A stretch of DNA of 64,000 nt from Streptomyces sp. NBC_01267 (GTDB taxonomy: Bacteria > Actinomycetota > Actinomycetes > Streptomycetales > Streptomycetaceae): the NCBI RefSeq assembly GCF_036241575.1, contig NZ_CP108455.1, positions 2,804,501-2,868,500 of the forward strand. The letters run 5' to 3'. A model generated the notes under the pieces. The model made no database searches. It was not told where the DNA came from and was given only the letters and a program-made list of their open reading frames with translations. The translations under genes were made by a program, and so were the position numbers. Below, piece after piece: positions 9,805 to 19,875 of the stretch; position 1 is the stretch's first letter, and each line of letters starts with the position of its first letter.

Positions 9805-9822
9805 GATCGGCCGGACAGGTCC
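9805..9822 (-). repeat. Isolated copy of a MITE-end sequence
   Basis: The minus strand here reads GGACCTGTCCGGCCGATC, an exact 18-base match to the left end of the element at 49308-49511. It lies 14 bases after the transporter operon stop and no partner end is seen nearby. It may be a remnant of the same element family. Confidence 0.6.
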
Positions 9823-9838
9823 CCGGGGGGCGAGCCGG

Positions 9839-9870
9839 TTGAGGACCCACCCGCTTGAGGACCCACCCGT
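9839..9870 (+). repeat. 16-bp tandem repeat
   Basis: TTGAGGACCCACCCGC at 9839 is followed by TTGAGGACCCACCCGT at 9855 and a decayed third copy from 9871. The repeats fill the space between the convergent transporter operon and the S16 protease gene. Confidence 0.75.
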
Positions 9871-9883
9871 TTGAGGTGCCCGC

Positions 9884-10672
9884 TCAGCAGCTCGGTACCG
9901 ACGCACCCTTCCGCAGCGCGTCAAGGGACGAGACCGCGCCCTTCAGCGTCGTGACGGGGATCAGCCGCAGCCCGTGCGGGAGCCCGGACCTGGCGTCCGA
10001 GCACTCGGCCTTCGGTACGAGGAAGACGGTCGCCCCGTCACGGGCGGCGGACTGCGTCTTCAGCGCCACCCCGCCGACCGCGCCGACCGTCCCGTCCGCG
10101 CTGATCGTTCCCGTACCGGCGATGGTCCGGCCGCCGGTGAGGTCGCCGCCCGCGCCGTTGCCGTCCAGCTTGTCGACGATGCCGAGCGAGAAGAGCAGCC
10201 CGGCGCTGGGGCCGCCGACGTCGGCCAGGTGCAGGGTCACCTTCGCCTTGTCCGCACGGCCGCCGAGGTAGGAGAGGGCGGCCTGGGTGGCGCTGTTCTG
10301 CGAGGCGGTCATCTCGTCGAGGTTGTGCTGCTCGATCTGCTTGTCGCTGCCGCCGCTCGGGTACACCGCGTCCCGCGGCATGACCGCCCGGTCGGTGCGG
10401 AACCAGGCGTCGACCACCTGTCCCAGATCGACATCGGTGGAGGGCCCGGTCGCCTCGATCGTGACCATCCGCAGCTGGCCCGAGGTCTTCCGGACGGGCT
10501 CTCCGGTGATGGTGATCACCGGTTGGCCCTTGTCGTTGCCCAGCACGTCGGCGGTCAGACCGGGCTGGGCCACCGAGAACGGCAGCGGTGCGAAGGCAGC
10601 CGAGCCGAGCAGGGCGAGCACGATCACGGTGCAGACGGAGAGGACGCGGAAGCGCGGGTTGCGGAGGAGCAC
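9884..10672 (-). CDS. S16 (Lon-like) serine protease, membrane anchored
   Basis: A 262-residue protein with an N-terminal membrane anchor (about 9-29) and a Lon-type proteolytic domain at the C-terminus. The Ser-Lys dyad is visible as Ser156 in DVGGPSAGLLFSLG and Lys205 in GGVALKTQSAARDG. The family (YlbL-like) usually carries a PDZ domain between anchor and protease; residues 60-120 fill that position but look short. There is no ATPase domain, so it differs from true Lon. A role in envelope protein quality control is inferred. It is convergent with the betaine-type transporter operon. Confidence 0.85.
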   Translation of the reverse strand: MLLRNPRFRVLSVCTVIVLALLGSAAFAPLPFSVAQPGLTADVLGNDKGQPVITITGEPVRKTSGQLRMVTIEATGPSTDVDLGQVVDAWFRTDRAVMPRDAVYPSGGSDKQIEQHNLDEMTASQNSATQAALSYLGGRADKAKVTLHLADVGGPSAGLLFSLGIVDKLDGNGAGGDLTGGRTIAGTGTISADGTVGAVGGVALKTQSAARDGATVFLVPKAECSDARSGLPHGLRLIPVTTLKGAVSSLDALRKGASVPSC

Positions 10673-10743
10673 GGATCCAATCTAGCGGGCGCGGCGGGGT
10701 GGGTGGACGGGCCGGTTCGGACCGCCCGGGAAGGGGCGGCCCC

Positions 10744-10855
10744 CGGGCGCCGACGCGGCTCGTCCGCTCCGGGCCGCGCGGATCCGGGCCGGGCCGAGCG
10801 AGCCGGGCCCGCGGGCGTCGACGTGGCTCGTCCGCTCCGGGCTGCGCGGCCCCGG
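10744..10855. repeat. Two direct repeats of about 37 bp
   Basis: The stretch starting CGACGCGGCTCGTCCGCTCC at 10751 recurs as CGACGTGGCTCGTCCGCTCC at 10819, with continuing similarity for about 15 more bases. The copies are 68 bases apart. They fill the space between the S16 protease promoter and the IclR gene end. Confidence 0.75.
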
Positions 10856-10857
10856 CG

Positions 10858-11499
10858 TCAGCGCAGCGCCTCCGCGACCTCCCGGGCCGCGTCCATCACC
10901 CGCGGCCCGACCCGCTCCGGGACGGAGTCCGCGAGCATCACCACTCCCACGCTGCCCTCGACCCCCGTCACCCCGACGAGCGGCGCGGCGGCGCCGCTCG
11001 CGCCCGCCTCCAGTTCGCCGTGGGTGAGTGTGTAGCCGGGATCGTCGGTGCGGCCCTGCCGGGAGGCGAGGATCGCGCGCCCGGCGGCCCCCCGGTCCAG
11101 CGGGTGGCGGAACCCCGCCCGGTACGCCACGTGGTAGTCGGTCCAGGTCGGCTCCACCACCGCCACGGCGAGCGCGTCCGAACCGTCGACCAGGGTGAGG
11201 TGTGCGGTGGCTCCTATGTCCTCGGCGAGCGAACGCAGCGCGGGCAGCGCCGCTTCCCGTACGAGCGGATGCACCTGGCGGCCCAGCCGCAGCACGCCGA
11301 GCCCGACGCGGGCGCGGCCACCCAGGTCGCGGCGGACGAGGGCGTGTTGTTCCAGGGTGGCGAGAAGTCTGTAGACCACGGTGCGGTTGACCCCGAGTCT
11401 GGTGGACAGTTCGGTGACGGTCAGCCCGTGGTCGGTGTCGGCAAGCAGCTTGAGGACGCGCAGTCCACGGTCCAGCGTCTGAGAAGTCTCGGCGGTCAC
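10858..11499 (-). CDS. IclR family transcriptional regulator
   Basis: A 213-residue regulator. GTG 11499 is chosen because AAGGAG lies 8 bases upstream; the GTG at 11508 overlaps that ribosome site. The N-terminal winged helix (QTLDRGLRVLKLLAD, LGVNRTVVYRLLATLEQH) is followed by an IclR effector domain (ATAHLTLVDGSDALAVAVVEP to GYTLTHGELEAGASGAAAPL). The length is slightly below the usual 240-260. Its target is unknown, since neighbours on both sides are unrelated housekeeping or accessory genes. Confidence 0.9.
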   Translation of the reverse strand: MTAETSQTLDRGLRVLKLLADTDHGLTVTELSTRLGVNRTVVYRLLATLEQHALVRRDLGGRARVGLGVLRLGRQVHPLVREAALPALRSLAEDIGATAHLTLVDGSDALAVAVVEPTWTDYHVAYRAGFRHPLDRGAAGRAILASRQGRTDDPGYTLTHGELEAGASGAAAPLVGVTGVEGSVGVVMLADSVPERVGPRVMDAAREVAEALR

Positions 11500-11935
11500 G
11501 ACGCCCACTCCTTAAGTGGTAGTCGCGGCGGCTCAGCCACGGGGATCACGACGCCGGTCCCATCGGCGACGCGCGCGGCGGCCGCCGGCAGGCCAGGTCA
11601 CCGGCTGCGCTCCGCGGCGGCGTTGCCACGGGGCGTATGCGTTGCCGGGGACAGTAGCGAAGCCGGTCCGCTCAGCGGAAGGGTTAGTCCACAATCCGGG
11701 CAGTCGGTGCACTGTTTGCCCCGAACATGACGAAAGAGCGGTGCACCGTGATCGGAACACCGCTCTTTGACGTCGTTTTTCTATGCCGAGCTTTTACGTC
11801 CCGATGACCATCGCCGGGCTTCCACATCGCGATGAACATCCCAACCGCTGGCGACCGGAACAGCAGTTGAGCCAGAACGGCCGAGCCGGGACCGGACGGG
11901 CGCGGAACCGGACGGGCGCGGAACCGGTGGGCCCC
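11500..11935. other. Intergenic region between IclR and helicase genes
   Basis: This region of about 436 bases holds the IclR promoter and the helicase 3' end. A perfect hairpin is described separately at 11733-11768. The left part, about 11520-11640, is GC-rich with no clear signal. A short minus-strand frame of about 50 codons runs through the hairpin but has no ribosome site or recognisable pattern, and is not called. Confidence 0.4.
11733..11768. terminator. Perfect 11-bp stem hairpin
   Basis: AAAGAGCGGTG (11733-11743) pairs with CACCGCTCTTT (11758-11768) around a 14-base loop. On the plus strand a T-rich tail follows near 11776-11780. On the minus strand the hairpin lies about 170 bases after the helicase stop and could end that transcript. 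Confidence 0.65.
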
Positions 11936-13717
11936 TCACCGCATCCGGGTGGCCCACTCCTGGACCTTCTTGATCCGCTCCTTGAGCTGACCCGCGGTCG
12001 CCTCCGCGCTCGGCGGCCCCCCGCACGTCCGCCGCAGCTCGGTGTGGATCACGCCGTGCGGTTTGCCGCTCTGGTGGGTGTACGCCGACACCATGGTGTT
12101 GAGCTGCTTACGGAGTTCGAGCAGCTGCTTGTGGGTGACGACGGGCCGTGCCTCCGCGGCCTTCTCCAGCAGGTCGGCCTCCGCGGCCGGTTTCTGCCTG
12201 CTGTGCGCGATCTGCCGGGTCTGCCGCTTCTGGAGCAGCAGCTGGACCTGGTCCGGTTCGAGGAGGCCGGGGATGCCGAGGTAGTCCTGCTCCTCCTCGC
12301 TGCCCGGGTGCGCCTGCATCCCGAACTCGGCGCCGTCGTACAGCACCCGGTCGAAGACCGCGTCCGACTCCAGTGCCTCGAAGGGCAGTTGCTCCTCGGT
12401 CTCCTCGTCCTCCAGCTTCTCCGCGTCGGCGAGGAGCTTGTCCTCCTCGGAGAACGGGTTCTCCTCGTCGCTGCCCTTCTTCGGCTTGTCGAGGACGTGG
12501 TCCCGCTCGACCTCCATCTCGTTCGCGAAGTCGAGGAGCATCGGGATCGTCGGCACGAAGACGGACGCGGTCTCACCGCGCCTGCGGGAGCGGACGAACC
12601 GGCCCACCGCCTGGGCGAAGAAGAGCGGGGTCGAGATGGTCGTCGCGTACACGCCGACCGCGAGACGTGGGACGTCCACGCCCTCCGACACCATCCGGAC
12701 CGCGACCATCCACCGGGACTCGTCCGCGGCGAACTGGTCGATCTTCTTCGACGCGGCCTTCTCGTCGGAGAGCACGACGGCCGGCCGGTCACCGGTGATC
12801 TTCTTGAGGATCTTGGCGTACTCGCGGGCGGTGTCCTGGTCGGACGCGATGACCAGTCCGCCCGCGTCCGGGATGCCCTTGCGGACCTCGGTGAGCCGCT
12901 GGTCGGCGGCGCGCAGCACGTTCGGGATCCACTCGCCGGTCGGCGCGAGCGCGGTCCGCCAGGCCTGGCCGATCGCGTCCTTGGTCATCGGCTCGCCGAG
13001 GCGGGCGGCGATCTCGTCGCCCGCCTTGGTGCGCCAGCGCATGTTGCCGCTGTAGCTGAGGAAGATCACGGGGCGGACGACGCCGTCGGCCAGGGCGTTG
13101 CCGTAGCCGTACGTGTAGTCGGCGGAGGAACGCCGGATGCCGTCGTTGCCCTCCTCGTACGCGACGAACGGGATCGGGTTGGTGTCCGAGCGGAACGGCG
13201 TACCGGTCAGCGCGAGCCGCCGGGTCGCCGGGTCGAACGCCTCCTGGCACGCCTCGCCCCAGGACTTGCTGTCTCCGGCGTGGTGGATCTCGTCGAGGAT
13301 GACGAGCGTCTTGCGCTGCTCGCAGCGGTTGCGGTGCAGCATCGGGCGCACGCCGACACCGGCGTAGGTGACCGCGACGCCGTCGTACTCCTTGCTCAGC
13401 GGTCCCGCGCTGTAGTCCGGGTCGAGCTTGATCCCTATCCGGGCGGCGGCCTCCGCCCACTGCTTCTTCAGGTGCTCGGTCGGCGCGACCACGGTGATCT
13501 GCTGCACGACGTGGTGGTGCAGCAGCCAGGACGCGAGGGTCAGCGCGAAGGTGGTCTTCCCCGCGCCGGGGGTCGCGACCGCGAGGAAGTCCCGCGGCTG
13601 CTCATGGAGATAGCGCTCCAGGGCGCCTTCCTGCCAGGCACGCAGCTTGCTGGCCGTGCCCCAGGGGGCCCGGCCGGGGAAGGCGGGTGAGAGCGTGTGG
13701 GAGGCGGTAGTAGTCAC
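11936..13717 (-). CDS. DEAD/DEAH-box (SF2) helicase
   Basis: A 593-residue superfamily 2 helicase. Start GTG 13717 (VTTTASHTLSPAF) follows GGAGACC; the longer open frame to 13837 lacks a ribosome site. Motif I is ATPGAGKTTFAL, motif II is LVILDEIHHAGD (DEIH), motif III is ALTGTPFRSD, and motif VI is QAVGRFVRSRRRGE. The RecA-like halves are followed by an acidic segment (ENPFSEEDKLLADAEKLEDE) and a C-terminal helical region. It resembles the type III restriction-like helicases common in actinobacteria, but no methylase or nuclease partner is nearby. A role in DNA or RNA metabolism is inferred. Confidence 0.9.
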   Translation of the reverse strand: MTTTASHTLSPAFPGRAPWGTASKLRAWQEGALERYLHEQPRDFLAVATPGAGKTTFALTLASWLLHHHVVQQITVVAPTEHLKKQWAEAAARIGIKLDPDYSAGPLSKEYDGVAVTYAGVGVRPMLHRNRCEQRKTLVILDEIHHAGDSKSWGEACQEAFDPATRRLALTGTPFRSDTNPIPFVAYEEGNDGIRRSSADYTYGYGNALADGVVRPVIFLSYSGNMRWRTKAGDEIAARLGEPMTKDAIGQAWRTALAPTGEWIPNVLRAADQRLTEVRKGIPDAGGLVIASDQDTAREYAKILKKITGDRPAVVLSDEKAASKKIDQFAADESRWMVAVRMVSEGVDVPRLAVGVYATTISTPLFFAQAVGRFVRSRRRGETASVFVPTIPMLLDFANEMEVERDHVLDKPKKGSDEENPFSEEDKLLADAEKLEDEETEEQLPFEALESDAVFDRVLYDGAEFGMQAHPGSEEEQDYLGIPGLLEPDQVQLLLQKRQTRQIAHSRQKPAAEADLLEKAAEARPVVTHKQLLELRKQLNTMVSAYTHQSGKPHGVIHTELRRTCGGPPSAEATAGQLKERIKKVQEWATRMR

Positions 13718-13928
13718 GGTCTCCGAATCGGTTCTCAGGTGCACGGGGCGTCCGGGCCCTCGGATCCGTACGGGGCTTCGGAGCCGGGTGTCGGGCACGG
13801 ATGTCGGGCACGGGTGTCGGTACGACAACCGGGCCACCCTACCGGTGAGGTCATGGTGCCGCCGCGGTTACGCCGCCGGGACGGCCATCATGTGACTCTC
13901 CTCATGACTCCGGGCGTCACACCCCGCG

Positions 13929-14123
13929 TCATGGTCCCGCGTGATGACCCGCGATCGGACCATGGCTTTCTTCGCCGGACGGTTCCCGCTGCGGCAGGGG
14001 CCTCGCCAGTGCCCAGCTGATCGCCCGGTGGGCAAGCTCCTCCGGGGTGATCCCCTCCGCCGCTGCCCGAGTGCGCACCGCTGCTTCTGTCCCGGGCGGC
14101 AACTCAAGCCTGAAATCGGGCAC
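13929..14123 (-). CDS. Small protein downstream of vapC, possible antitoxin-like
   Basis: A 64-residue protein starting at GTG 14123, 11 bases after the vapC stop. The first 40 residues (PDFRLELPPGTEAAVRTRAA, then GITPEELAHRAISWALARP) have the strand-helix-helix spacing of a ribbon-helix-helix protein. The tail from about residue 43 is polar and ends GHHAGP. It could be a third member of the toxin-antitoxin operon. Being short in GC-rich DNA, it could also be spurious, but the codon pattern in its first 40 residues looks real. Confidence 0.5.
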   Translation of the reverse strand: MPDFRLELPPGTEAAVRTRAAAEGITPEELAHRAISWALARPLPQREPSGEESHGPIAGHHAGP

Positions 14124-14134
14124 GGCCGCCGCCC

Positions 14135-14569
14135 TCAGCTCTCATCCATGGGGTGTTCCCAGCGCAGATCCGGAAAGCGCGCGAAGCCGCGGTCGGCGCT
14201 GTAGAAGGTCGAGCCCGACTCGATGGCCAGAGCCGCGAGATAGGCGTCAGGCACCAGGTTCGCGCGGGCACCGATCTTCCGGCACAGACGGTCGAAGATC
14301 TCCCAGTGACGTGGGCCCTCGAACAGCGGAGTGGACACCGGGGCATCCCGGACGGCCGCCAGGAAATCCAGCGCTTCGGACGCCGCGACGGGCTTGGGAA
14401 AGATCCGGGGGTGCGTGACGAGGCGCACGAATCGGCTGGCCACCGTGGCGTTGAAGGCCACCGGTTCATCGCCGTTCAGCCGGTCCGTCAGCCAGGTGCG
14501 GTAGGCCTGGTGCTCATCTGCTTCCTCACGGAAGGCGTACACCAGGACATTGACGTCGCAGAAGATCAC
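14135..14569 (-). CDS. vapC: VapC-family PIN-domain ribonuclease toxin
   Basis: A 144-residue PIN domain. The acidic metal-binding residues are Asp5 (MIFCDVNVLVYAF), Asp108 (NLVPDAYLAALA) and Asp126 (FYSADRGFARF). The motif FVRLVTHPRIF is typical of a VapC subgroup that lacks the usual second-position glutamate. The predicted activity is Mg-dependent RNA cleavage that stops growth. The ATG overlaps the antitoxin stop by four bases, the standard antitoxin-first arrangement. Confidence 0.92.
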   Translation of the reverse strand: MIFCDVNVLVYAFREEADEHQAYRTWLTDRLNGDEPVAFNATVASRFVRLVTHPRIFPKPVAASEALDFLAAVRDAPVSTPLFEGPRHWEIFDRLCRKIGARANLVPDAYLAALAIESGSTFYSADRGFARFPDLRWEHPMDES

Positions 14570-14805
14570 TCAACACCGTCCATGATGTCCAGCAGAGCGG
14601 CGTTGTCGTCAAGGCTGACCCCGGGACGGAGCCCGCCGAGATCGGCGGTGGGCAGCGTGACCAGGTTCTCGGCCGCTGCGACATCCCGGGCGAAGGACAC
14701 CCGCATCGCATCCTCTATCACCCTGCTGACAGACACCTGTCTGCGTGCGGCACGGATCTTGGCCTGCTGAAGCAGGCTCTCGGGGAGATCAACCGTGGTC
14801 CTCAT
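14566..14805 (-). CDS. vapB: VapB-family antitoxin
   Basis: A 79-residue antitoxin. MRTTVDLPESLLQQAKIRAA followed by VSVSRVIEDAMR is a ribbon-helix-helix DNA-binding domain, and the C-terminal 35 residues would wrap the toxin. It precedes and overlaps vapC. It probably represses the operon together with VapC through a palindrome upstream, although no clear palindrome was found in the 42 bases to the MFS stop. Confidence 0.92.
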   Translation of the reverse strand: MRTTVDLPESLLQQAKIRAARRQVSVSRVIEDAMRVSFARDVAAAENLVTLPTADLGGLRPGVSLDDNAALLDIMDGVE

Positions 14806-14847
14806 GCATCAAAGCGTAAGGCGGGCGCATCATGATGCACAAGTGGA

Positions 14848-16317
14848 CTACCGCGCGATGCCCCCGCTCTTGAGGCCCAGCCGCGTAGCCACCCACACCC
14901 CCACCAGCGCCACCCCCGCCATCGGCAGGAACACCACGGCGAACGCCCCCGGGTGCGGGGCCGAGACCCCGTCGGTCAGGGCTCCCACCGCTCCCCCGCC
15001 GAGCGCCGCGAACGCCGCGCCGCCCACCGCGAGCAGCAGGACGTTGGAGAGGCCGTCGGAGATCTGCAGGGCCGCCGAGTTCGCGCCCGCCTCCTCCGGT
15101 GCCGACAGCTTCAGCATCATCACGCTGGTCGAGGCGATGACCGTGCCCATCCCGTAGCAGCCGACGCCCCAGGCGACCGCGACCGTCCACACCGGTACGG
15201 AGTGGATCAGCACGCTCGGGGCAGCCGCGATGGCCGCGGCGACCATGAACATGCCCACCACCATCAGCCGCTGCCGGTACGGCTCCATGCGCGGCCTGGA
15301 CTGGACGTACGAGCCGAGCGCCCAGGTCCCGCCGCCGGCCGCCAGCGACAGGCCCGCCAGGGTCGGCGACAGGCCCCGCTGGGTGACGAGCATCAGCGGT
15401 ACGAAGCTCTCGGCCGCGATGAACGACCCCGCCGAGATCCCGCGCAGCAGCACCACCGAGGGCAGCCCGCGCGCCGCCCGGCAGGTGCCGCGCGGCAGCA
15501 GCCCGAGCACCGCGGGAACCAGCAGCGCGATCCCGGCCGCGGCGGGCACCAGGGACAGCCACCGCAGGTCCTGTCCCGCGTACTGGAGCAGCCCGGCCCC
15601 GACCGAGATGCCCAGCGCGAGCCGGATCCGGCGCCGGTCGATGGTGGGTGCGGGGACGGACGGGTCGGCCGGGCCCGACGCCATCCGGCGGATCGCGGGC
15701 AGGGCGAGCGCCAGCGGCGGAACCACCAGGACCGGGATGCCGATGAACACCCAGCGCCAGCCCAGGTGCTGGGTGACCGTACCGGCGGCCAGCGGTCCGA
15801 CCACCGAGGGCACCACCCAGCTCGCGGCAAAGGCGGCCATGATCGAGGGACGCAGATGTTCCGGGTAGGCGCGGCTGACGACGACGTACAGCGCGACGAT
15901 GACCAGCCCGCCGCCCAGCCCCTGTACGGCCCGGCCGGCGACGAACAGCCACATCGTGGACGCCGTGCCGGAGAGCAGCAGCCCGGTCGCGAACGCGGCG
16001 ATCCCGGTGGCGAGCGGCCCCAGCGGCCCGCTCCGGTCGGCCCACTGGCCGGAGAGGACCATGGCGAAGAGCGACGTGGTGAAGTACGCGGAGAACGCGA
16101 AGGCGTACAGCGAGATGCCGTGCAACTCCCGCGCCGCGACGGGCATCGCGGTGCCGACGGCGGTCGCCTCGAAGGCGATGAGCAGCACCACGGTGACGAT
16201 GCCGATGCTGAGAGCCCGGTGCGCGCTGCCGAGGATCCCGTCGGTCGCGGAGGTGGAGATGCCCTCGGGCGGGGCGGGGGGTGCGACCTCGGCGTCGCGC
16301 GATTCCAGGGCGGTCAT
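14848..16317 (-). CDS. MFS transporter
   Basis: A 489-residue membrane protein with about 12-14 helices. Helix 1 reads LSIGIVTVVLLIAFEATAVG, and the loop 2-3 signature is SGQWADRSGPLGPLATGI. The motif GRAVQGLGGGLVIVALYVVV (motif C-like in drug exporters) is also present. It is therefore probably an exporter of the DHA type, with substrate unknown. The start ATG 16317 leaves a polar lead of about 33 residues. It stands alone between vapB and tRNA-Cys. Confidence 0.9.
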   Translation of the reverse strand: MTALESRDAEVAPPAPPEGISTSATDGILGSAHRALSIGIVTVVLLIAFEATAVGTAMPVAARELHGISLYAFAFSAYFTTSLFAMVLSGQWADRSGPLGPLATGIAAFATGLLLSGTASTMWLFVAGRAVQGLGGGLVIVALYVVVSRAYPEHLRPSIMAAFAASWVVPSVVGPLAAGTVTQHLGWRWVFIGIPVLVVPPLALALPAIRRMASGPADPSVPAPTIDRRRIRLALGISVGAGLLQYAGQDLRWLSLVPAAAGIALLVPAVLGLLPRGTCRAARGLPSVVLLRGISAGSFIAAESFVPLMLVTQRGLSPTLAGLSLAAGGGTWALGSYVQSRPRMEPYRQRLMVVGMFMVAAAIAAAPSVLIHSVPVWTVAVAWGVGCYGMGTVIASTSVMMLKLSAPEEAGANSAALQISDGLSNVLLLAVGGAAFAALGGGAVGALTDGVSAPHPGAFAVVFLPMAGVALVGVWVATRLGLKSGGIAR

Positions 16318-16487
16318 CCGACCAGAGTAAGGGGCAAATCGCTGGATGAACCCTGTCTGAGGCGGGAGGGGGGCTCGGCCATTGGTCGTACGACCATGAA
16401 CGCCGTATGGCAGTCGCGTTGCGGGCCCGCCCGTGCCCTTGAGGCGGTCCGGCCGGGCGCCTACGTTCGGGGTGTTCCGGTTCGCCC

Positions 16488-16559
16488 GGCCGTGTGCCCG
16501 AGTGGTTCAGGGGCTCGACTGCAAATCGAGTTACGTGGGTTCGATTCCCGCCACGGCCT
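16488..16559 (+). tRNA. tRNA-Cys (GCA)
   Basis: The acceptor stem GGCCGTG (16488-16494) pairs with CACGGCC (16552-16558). The anticodon arm CTCGA-CTGCAAA-TCGAG places GCA at 16521-16523. The T-arm is GTGGG-TTCGATT-CCCGC, and the D-arm is GCCC/GGGC. Discriminator U73 at 16559 is the known identity base for tRNA-Cys. CCA is not encoded. Confidence 0.95.
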
Positions 16560-16627
16560 CCGACGCAGCGCAGTCCGCCCGCTTATTACGCCGTAATAAG
16601 CGGGCCTCCGATTCAGCGCAGTACGCC
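16555..16627 (+). repeat. 25-bp direct repeat including the 3' end of tRNA-Cys
   Basis: The sequence from 16555 (GGCCTCCGA, two bases, CAGCGCAGT, one base, CGCC) recurs from 16603 with three mismatches in 25 positions, 48 bases downstream. The first copy covers the last five bases of the tRNA. The interval holds a perfect hairpin. Confidence 0.8.
16578..16604 (+). terminator. tRNA-Cys terminator hairpin
   Basis: CCCGCTTATTAC pairs perfectly with GTAATAAGCGGG around a three-base loop GCC. It lies 18 bases after the tRNA. The AT-rich inner stem is unusual for this genome and no T-run follows. Confidence 0.6.
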
Positions 16628-16701
16628 GTAGTGCGCCGCAAACAGGCGCCCCCCGCCGCCGGACAGGCAGCAGGGGCGCCCGGAAGAAGTCCGCACGGGA
16701 C

Positions 16702-17232
16702 CTACTGCGGCGCCTGCTCCTGCCCCTGCCCGCCCTGCACCTTCCGCGCCTCCTGGACCATTTCCTTCAGGTGCTCCTCCTGCTCGGTGGAGAGCGAGGT
16801 CTGCACCAGCTGACCGCCGAACTGCGCGAGCTGCGGGATGACCTTGTCGGCGGCCTCCGACTTCGCGAGGACGAAGAGCGCCGCCGTGCCGGGGCGCAGG
16901 TTCGCGCTGACATCCCTCATGAAGTTGTCGTTCACCCCCGTGTCGGTGGCGGCGCCGCCCGCGGCGCCCGCCGCGGCACCCACGGCCGCGCCGAGGAACG
17001 GCACCAGGAACAGCATCCCGATGACACCTCCCCAGAGCGCGCCGCCCGTCGCGCCGGTCGCCGTGCGGTTGACGGCCTGATGCAGTTTGATCTTGCCGTC
17101 GGACTCGCGGCGCTCGACGACGACCGCGTCCTCCAGGTCGACGAGGCGCTCGCGGCTCAGGCTGAAGAGCTTGTCGCGGACCTGATTGGCAGTGGCGAGA
17201 TCGTCGTAGGCGACGACGAACAGATTGCTCAT
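16702..17232 (-). CDS. DUF1269-type protein with glycine-zipper segment
   Basis: A 176-residue protein. The N-terminus SNLFVVAYDDLATANQVRDK and the segment LVDLEDAVVVERRESDGKIKL match the DUF1269 pattern. A central glycine/alanine-rich hydrophobic stretch (about 60-100: GALWGGVIGMLFLVPFLGAA and on) could insert into membrane or form a glycine zipper. The C-terminus is amphipathic and ends in a Gln/Gly-rich tail. Function is unknown; a stress-related envelope role is often supposed for the family. Single gene with its own promoter region. Confidence 0.8.
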   Translation of the reverse strand: MSNLFVVAYDDLATANQVRDKLFSLSRERLVDLEDAVVVERRESDGKIKLHQAVNRTATGATGGALWGGVIGMLFLVPFLGAAVGAAAGAAGGAATDTGVNDNFMRDVSANLRPGTAALFVLAKSEAADKVIPQLAQFGGQLVQTSLSTEQEEHLKEMVQEARKVQGGQGQEQAPQ

Positions 17233-17427
17233 GCGGCTGACTCCTCATCGGGGTGCGGGACATCGAAGTGCGGGACACCGGGAAACGGGGCGTCGAGGGA
17301 CGGAACCCAGCCCACTATAGGAAATATGCCGCAAATGGGACAGGCGGGGAGCGCCATCCGCAGCACTCCTCGCCTGGATCCCTCCCGGATCACCCCGTGG
17401 GTTCCCCCACGGGTCACCCCGCGCCGG

Positions 17428-19864
<2,437 letters not shown>

Positions 19865-19875
19865 CGGACCGGGCG

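Noticed and set aside
11560..11840. Short frames between the IclR and helicase genes
   Set aside because: They lack ribosome sites and domain features, and one crosses a strong hairpin.
13718..13837. Longer helicase start
   Set aside because: The extra 40 residues have no ribosome site and an irregular Arg/Pro-rich composition. GTG 13717 follows GGAGACC and matches the family start.
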